Source of the DNA: Spinacia oleracea | Taxonomy: Eukaryota; Streptophyta; Magnoliopsida; Caryophyllales; Amaranthaceae | NCBI RefSeq assembly: GCF_020520425.1 | Contig: NC_079487.1 | Coordinates: forward strand, 134,376,385 to 134,440,384 | Direction: 5' to 3' | Length of the DNA stretch: 64,000 nucleotides | Shown here: positions 57,601 to 64,000 of the stretch, in pieces | Position numbering within the stretch: position 1 is the stretch's first letter | How the letters are laid out: every line of letters starts with the position of its first letter | The notes under the pieces: generated by a model | Databases searched by the model: none | What the model was told of the DNA's origin: nothing | The model's input: only the letters and a program-made list of their open reading frames with translations | Program-made: the position numbers and the translations under genes

Positions 57601-60600
57601 AGCCTGAGATTGAGTTGCTGACAATTTAGGTTCAAGACAAATGTTCATTTCCAATCATCATAAATAAGAGACGGCAACTCGGCAAGCATTCAGACCAAAA
57701 GCATTGAAAGGTGTATCAAGTGGAAGAAGAGCAGCACAATAGAATGTAGCAAATGCAATCAAGCTCAATACTTTTAATGTTGAAAATGAGAAACATTTAG
57801 AACTTACCACATGGCCAAATTCATGGAAAAGACTAACAACTTCAGAGAATCGCAGTAATGCAGGACAGTTAACATCCCCCTTTAAAATATCAGACATCAG
57901 TAGAACAACTGGAACCTGAGTATAGAATGATGATGCACAGTGAAAATCCAGTAAGGAATGTGGAATTTGGATAACACGCATATATCAAATTTTTAAATGA
58001 GAAGACCTATGCATATCACCTGTCTAGCAGCATTTGCTGATAATGAACCATTTTGGAGAGGCAAAACACAAGTCTGGCCGTATTTTCCTTTCCTGGATTA
58101 ATGACATTGTTGTCAGACAGTTTGTTAGGTACAATTGGGATAAGGTCAGCAGAAAGAGAGATAGTTGCAGAACCTGGAGTAGAGATCGAAGTACGCATAG
58201 CCCATAAGTTCAGAAGAGCTCAAATCAAAGACAGAGAAAACACGTACGTCCTCATGCCACACCTCAGCAATGACTATTTCTTCAAATCTCAATCCTGCAC
58301 ATTAAGTACAATGAATAAGATCATTAAGAGTCAAACATAAGACACAAATGCATACTGGAACAACTGCAGCATTTGAATAAACAAAATTATATTATGAAAA
58401 TATAATAATAATCATTACCAAAAGCATCTTGAAGTATTTTGAAAATCCCTTGAAGAACCAAGCTAAGAGGAAAATACTCTTTAAGGGCACCAAAATCTAG
58501 ATGGAACTTATCTTCTTCAGCCTTTTTAACATAATATAGCAAGTCCTCAATTCCAAAAGGAATGTCTCCTTCCTCTGTTGTCTGAGTTAAAAAAATGAAA
58601 TTAAATCATACAGTAGACATCTGGAAATGAGTGCAATGCACAAATCAGAATAGGACTAACTTTCAACTCCTTCAATATAGCAAGTTCTTTGGCAGCCAAG
58701 TCAGATAAACTTGTAGATAATTCCTCCAAGAATTCGAAAACCTGAACAACAAGCAGATAGTTCACTCGGAGAACGCATAAGAGCATATGGCAACCAAGCA
58801 AGATTTAAAATTCCAAGGGTTACTTCCACAAACCTTTGAGGAACTCTTTGCCATCCTAGAACCAACAGCATATTCTGCATAATTATCATACCCAAGCAAC
58901 CTAGCAATTTTATGGCGCAACTGAACCTGACAAATACAGAAACACTCTTTAGTTAGCACTTATAAAATTAGCTATAGTGATATACCGACAAGACAACGGA
59001 AATCAATTATAACAAAGGATAAACTTAGATCTCATTCTCACTTACCAAGTTTTCTAACACCGGCACATTGATTTCTTTACATCTTTGTCCATATCCCACA
59101 GCTACCTTCCTCCGAGTTGCTCCAACCTTCACAAGTTCGGGAGAAAGAAAGTTAATCTAATTCTGAAAATAAGTACACTAACAATAATATATCTCATTGA
59201 AAACGACACATATGTGAAGCAAGACCTCCGGCTGATGAGCCATCTAAACCAAAAAAAAAAAAGGGGTTAAGCCACATCATTAGCACAATGGACCATATGT
59301 CCAAGGCAGATGAGTAGACGCAGCCTTAAAATTAAAACATCACAGCTAAGTCACTACGCCTTTAAGTTTGTTTACTTGGAATGAATTTAAAAATTTTACG
59401 TAAAAAAATCCTATCCTGTTCGAGATTTGGGACTACTGGAAGGGATCAGGAAACGAAGGATGAGCATTAGAAACTGTGGAGAAGAAAACAGGAACATCTT
59501 TTTGAAACAGAGAGAGTAACATATAACCAAAGCTTATCATGGCAAGAGAAAGGAACAAAAGCATACTTTACAAAGCTCTAGTATTGGCAGCACATGATTA
59601 CTTTTCAAGGTAACCTTGATTTTATCTTTGCCAGCCCTGTCGAAAATCTGCACATTAAAATTACAGCTGAAATAAAAGAAAAAGAATAATAATAAATCTC
59701 AAACCCAATTAGAAACATCCTATATTCTGTACAATTTTAATTGAGCAAGGGAAAGGTAGACTACCAGACGAGGCCTATAAGAATCCATTAGTTAGAACCT
59801 CGCTACCCTATTTGCATGATTATAAAGGACACATATTTTAAGCCATGAACATACTTTCCTCTTTGGAACTGGGTATAAAATACAAATTAAGTACCATAAG
59901 AGATTTAGAGATCTCCAAATACACCCGGCACGAAATTTGGGAAAGGCAAGTGATATAGACATGTATATATTCAGAAATCTTCCAGTCCTGATTAATTATG
60001 GCATGGAAGATGTATGCTTAGATTTATATTCCCACTTTTGAAACAATACCACCCAGGAACCTGAGAATTGGCAATATAATTGTTTGCTAAGAGCACTAAC
60101 ATTTCTATGAATCACCAACAAGAACACAACAGACTTAGACCCAGTAGTTAGGAAGACATAGATTTGAACAATAACCTGCAGGAGTTCAGAGGGCAATCCT
60201 TCTATCTCCGATTCAGTAAAGAGAAGAAATGTTTGATCATCATTGATATTTTGAACATATTGCGTACTTAGATCATCAATTTGAGCCTGCAAGCGTTGAA
60301 CTTCCTCTTTCTTTGATGAGGTAAGGTTCAATCCATTTTGCTCAAAATCTCTAACCTGTCACTGGAAAAGCAACCATCAATATTCACAGGCAAACAGAAA
60401 AAAAATCAATAACAATCCATTCACATTATGCAAAAACCATGCACCATCATTATCAGGTGTGTTACCACGGTACAGCCGTACAGCTCATATGATCGCCAAA
60501 CAAGATAGAAAATTATACAAAAGAAACTAAAGAACATTTCAAGAAAGAAAGTAAACAGAAGCCAGGAATCTTTGAGGCCACTATATATTCATTATTTACT

Positions 60601-63600
60601 TCCTACACCCATTTAAGGATTGCCCATTTACTACTTTAAAAATATAACTTCACAGACTTTGACTGTAGAGTCTAGAGTCCCATCAATATATAAGAAAAAA
60701 ACGTATCCATGTGAGGCTTTGTTAGATTCATCTAACGACTTTTAAGAGTTGTCTTGGAGGCCGTTAAAAAAAAGCAAATGGACAATCCTTTAGAGACAGA
60801 AGGAGTAACATCACACTCATCACGCAGCTTGATGGAGGCAAAATGGTCTCAAACTTTCAATGGAAATTTGGTCATCCTGTCAGGTGAACTAAAGAGATTC
60901 TTTGTTAAATACTTAATTCACTTTAAATCTAATAAGTAAATGTGTTCTACCTTCTTGAATTATCTAGAAACTTTTTTAAAGGATTCCTTGATGATAACTT
61001 CAACTTATATATCATATTAAAAACAGTTAATGGACTACGCCAAACCAATGCCTCTGAAATGTTTTCCTCCTCAGTTCAATAACTACACGAGGAGTTCATG
61101 AAGTACATCTTTATTGCTTGACAACACAAGGATGGAACCATTCACTGTACAACAACGACAGAGAATGCCCTAAAACATGCAAGGATCTTGTCAAACTAGA
61201 AAGTCATCAGATAGTAAAGTCAGAACATCAAGACTTTGAAATATATGAAATTCTAGTCATTCAGATGTCGAACAGAAATCAATCATAAACCACATAATGT
61301 GCTAGGAATAAAGCACACCACCAAAGATCTTCCTTCCTTCTAGAAAGATGTCCCAGATTTCATTATTACAAAAAGAAGTGATTTTTGTGAAGTACTAATA
61401 AAGGAAATTTGGAAATTCAGCATATATTAAACGCAATTCACATGAATACAACTATTAATTGCTGAAAACTAATCGCACTCCCAAGAAAACAATACAGAGC
61501 AAGTTAAACTCCCTTCGCACATATGCAATCAGAAATCGAAATCCACCAAAACAATGTTCAAGCAGGCTGTAGCTATGCAGTTTCTATATACTTGTGTGCC
61601 TATTTAAAGTATACTAGCATCTTTCCAGTGTGCTTAGATCAAGCTTGACCACATAAAACTGTATACCAAAACTCCAGGTCCATATATTTTTAACTCCCAC
61701 CACACTCCCTACCTTAAGAACAATAACAACAACAACATCCCATTACAATCCTGATGGGCAGGATCTGTGGAGGTACACATGTACAAAGCCATATCCGTAA
61801 TAGTCAAAAACTACTATCAATGACAGGAGGAGAAAAAGGGACATGAAAAAAGATAAATAAACTTCCATATATACCAGAGATTGAACATACGACTTTGCTT
61901 CAGCACTATTCCATTCTCCTCTGGCAGCAAAAGCTTTTACAACGCAAAACACATCCTCACGCTTTCTGTGGAATACACACGGGGTCAGTTAATTATCTAT
62001 TAGTCAAATACAAAGGCAAGAACACTTGGAGATTTTATCAACTATCAAAATTATGAAATATATTTATGTTGTCTACATGCTCATCTAATCCAAAGTAGAC
62101 GCCATTTTTAAATGGAATGGTAATGGTAAAAAAAGGTAAGTTTACATGAAATACCCCCATGTGAATGCCTAAAATGATAATTCTCCACTATCAAGTATAT
62201 TTTTCTCTTCATAAATGTTTAGCACCCAGATATGTATGTAGGGTTGCTAATTGAGTATCAATATCAATGAAAAACACGTCTGCTAGTGAAGATGTCTTAC
62301 GGTGGACCTTAACAGGAATCAAAACTACACGCAAATTAATCGGTATTCACTTTATTTATGACCTTACATCAAAATATCAGAAGCATTGAAGCCAAAGAGA
62401 GGTTGTAATTCACTTACAATGGTGCTTTAAATCTTGTTTTTCATTTTTTCCATTAAGCAACAAAGGAAAATAGAGAGTGAATAAATAGAAGAGGAATAAA
62501 GAACCCCACCTGCAAGACCCAATATGTGTATTTATTTTCTGCTCTGCTTCAGCACTAGCTTTGCGTACTTCGGCTGAACTCGATACTAACCTTGGGAAAA
62601 CACAAGACTGGACCAGTGGAAAATGTTTTGCCTCTAGTTCTGCTAGCACCATGATATCTTGATATGTAACCTAAAAATGATAAGAGCTATCACAGTTAAA
62701 TCATTACAATCGCATCCATAATTTAACACAACCCCTACCCAACAAAAAGAAAAAACACTCTTCTTAAAACATCCCAATGAAACTTGTAAAATTTTCCAAA
62801 ATCAAGATATCTGCTACACCTAAGCCAAGAATCTCATGTTTCAAAGAAATATACTTCTTGATTTGCGCTATCATGTATATGATATCCATTTGGAGCAGCC
62901 AAAATACCATACATATTCTCCCTAATCCCATAAAAAGAGAAACTTCCTGTTAAAAGGCACATAACTCACTGCCATTCTCCTTGTCATTTAGAGGAATTAC
63001 TCAAAATCAAAAACCTAGAAGCCTAAGCACAACCTTATACATACATTTGTATAAATTCCGATACCAAAAATGTCGTTGTTTTGCCCGGTGGGCAGGCAGT
63101 AAAAGAAAAAGGGAATTGAAATTAATGCATGTGTTACTTTGTATAGAAAGTTTTATGCCATAATCTACGGTAATGCTATATCTCTTTTTTCATAATAATC
63201 ACATGTTTGACTCTTATGAGTGATAATAGAAATTTCTAGTAAATGTCACATGTTTTATGAAAGTGGCATTACTAGGGTCATTAACACAGTCTCCTCGCCA
63301 AAATACATATAAATTCATTCTATTGCGGCAGCTTATTATCGTCTACCAAATGGGATGTTAATGCTTGGACCTTGCCAAGTATCATTAGAGCATTGTCTAT
63401 CACCCTTTACATTACAAGTTCCAAAATGATACAATCCACCAAGTTGTAGATTTCATATTCAGAAAATACACCATAGACTCCCTCCGTCCTACAAATAATG
63501 GTCGCATTGCTCAAGCCCCTCATATTAGGATAATTTATACTACACCCTTTATAAGGGTAATCACTCCCATATTCTGCCCACACATTCTTAGTAGTGTCAC

Positions 63601-64000
63601 CTACAGAAGTCTAATCATGAGGTAGTAATATTATGGAAATCATAAAATGGTAAAATGTGACTATTGTTTAGATCAACAATCCATATACTATCTTCCACAT
63701 AAAATAGCTCGATTAAACGACACAGTAATTCAATAAACAATTCCGATACAATTCCACGAAACATAACCCTAATGAATTTATTTTAATTCAGCTATCACCT
63801 TATCAATGGGCACAGAAGCGACAGCATCATGAACCTCGGTTGACTCCGAGATAATACGATCTGCCAATTTCCGAATTTCATTTGCTGAAAGATTTACCCT
63901 CACATTTGACCCAACAAGATCTACAAACATCAAAACAATTCAAAACCAAATCAAAAAAAATAAACAAAAATTATAAGCCAATCACAATTCCTCAATGTCA
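54606..64000 (-). CDS. Thimet oligopeptidase-like M3 metallopeptidase (partial, 19 exons)
   Basis: Nineteen minus-strand exons, from 63920-63799 to 54716-54606, join in frame at every junction for about 655 codons. About 45 N-terminal residues lie beyond 64000, judging by the roughly 710-residue Arabidopsis homologue At1g67690. Zinc peptidases of family M3 degrade short peptides in the cytosol or organelles. The motif is HEFGHV (exon 57915-57808) followed in the next exon by VHHLCNRSPLARFSG. The third metal ligand is expected in DFVEMPGHVFENW. Other landmarks are RVNLSANEIRKLAD at the start, SEIEGLPSELLQ, HEDVRVFSVFDLSS, GLPILEGTNPASCFPHSAIG, and VLAPGGAKDPLECLTSFMGR near the end. The introns total over 7 kb and include a MITE near 63.5 kb. 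No defect was seen in the visible exons. Substrate and compartment depend on the missing N-terminus. Confidence 0.95.
63478..63671. mobile_element. Decayed Stowaway-like MITE in a peptidase intron
   Basis: The left end is CTCCCTCCGTCCTACAAATA then ATGGTCGCATTG. The right end, AAATGTGACTATTGTTTAG, is an imperfect complement. The right terminus has lost the GGAGGGAG end, so boundaries are approximate. It is in the intron before exon 62670-62510. Confidence 0.5.

Overview
This is a eudicot plant nuclear window. It is AT-rich, its genes carry spliceable GT-AG introns, and it is full of plant DNA transposons: Stowaway, Tourist, hAT, CACTA and Mutator-like MITEs, two Helitrons and one mariner-like element. 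No prokaryotic gene organisation, rRNA, tRNA or CRISPR was seen, and no convincing LTR retroelement. The exact species is not determined; a Caryophyllales-like genome is only a guess.

Layout. HHL1, a five-exon chloroplast photosystem II repair gene, lies at 0.7-4.0 kb on the minus strand. A decayed F-box/FBD/LRR gene on the plus strand spans 6.1-18.1 kb. It is split by a 9.38 kb Helitron (7078-16457) that carries same-strand fragments of three or more host genes: a USP-type deubiquitinase, MAP65 and the proteasome adaptor ECM29. It is also interrupted by an hAT MITE in its FBD exon. Next come an intact small PPR protein gene (19.5-20.3 kb, plus) and two BAHD acyltransferase genes (21.0-23.3 and 27.7-29.9 kb, minus). 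These are followed by a MITE-rich interval and a tandem pair of PP2A B' regulatory subunit genes (33.6-35.9 and 46.9-51.4 kb, minus). Between the PP2A genes sits a small Helitron invaded by a 6.55 kb mariner-like element (37722-44267). The last 10 kb holds 19 exons of a thimet oligopeptidase-like M3 metallopeptidase whose N-terminal exon lies beyond the window.

Main discovery candidate. The mariner-like element has an apparently intact 548-residue DD39D transposase gene on the minus strand. Unusually, it also has a second, two-exon, 155-codon gene on the plus strand. The roughly 2.3 kb between them holds at least nine MIRNA-like foldbacks. Several are paralogous cassettes with constant loop and flanks but different stems whose two arms have changed together. 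This looks like a transposon-borne cluster of small-RNA precursors, perhaps comparable to rice miR820 in CACTA elements.

Working together: HHL1 and the peptidase homologues are, from memory, neighbours in Arabidopsis (At1g67700 and At1g67690), so much of the window between them may be insertion and local duplication inside an ancestral gene pair. The two PP2A B' genes and the two BAHD genes are local duplicates. All exon joins were read by eye from splice sites and protein-family knowledge; no alignment or expression data were available.
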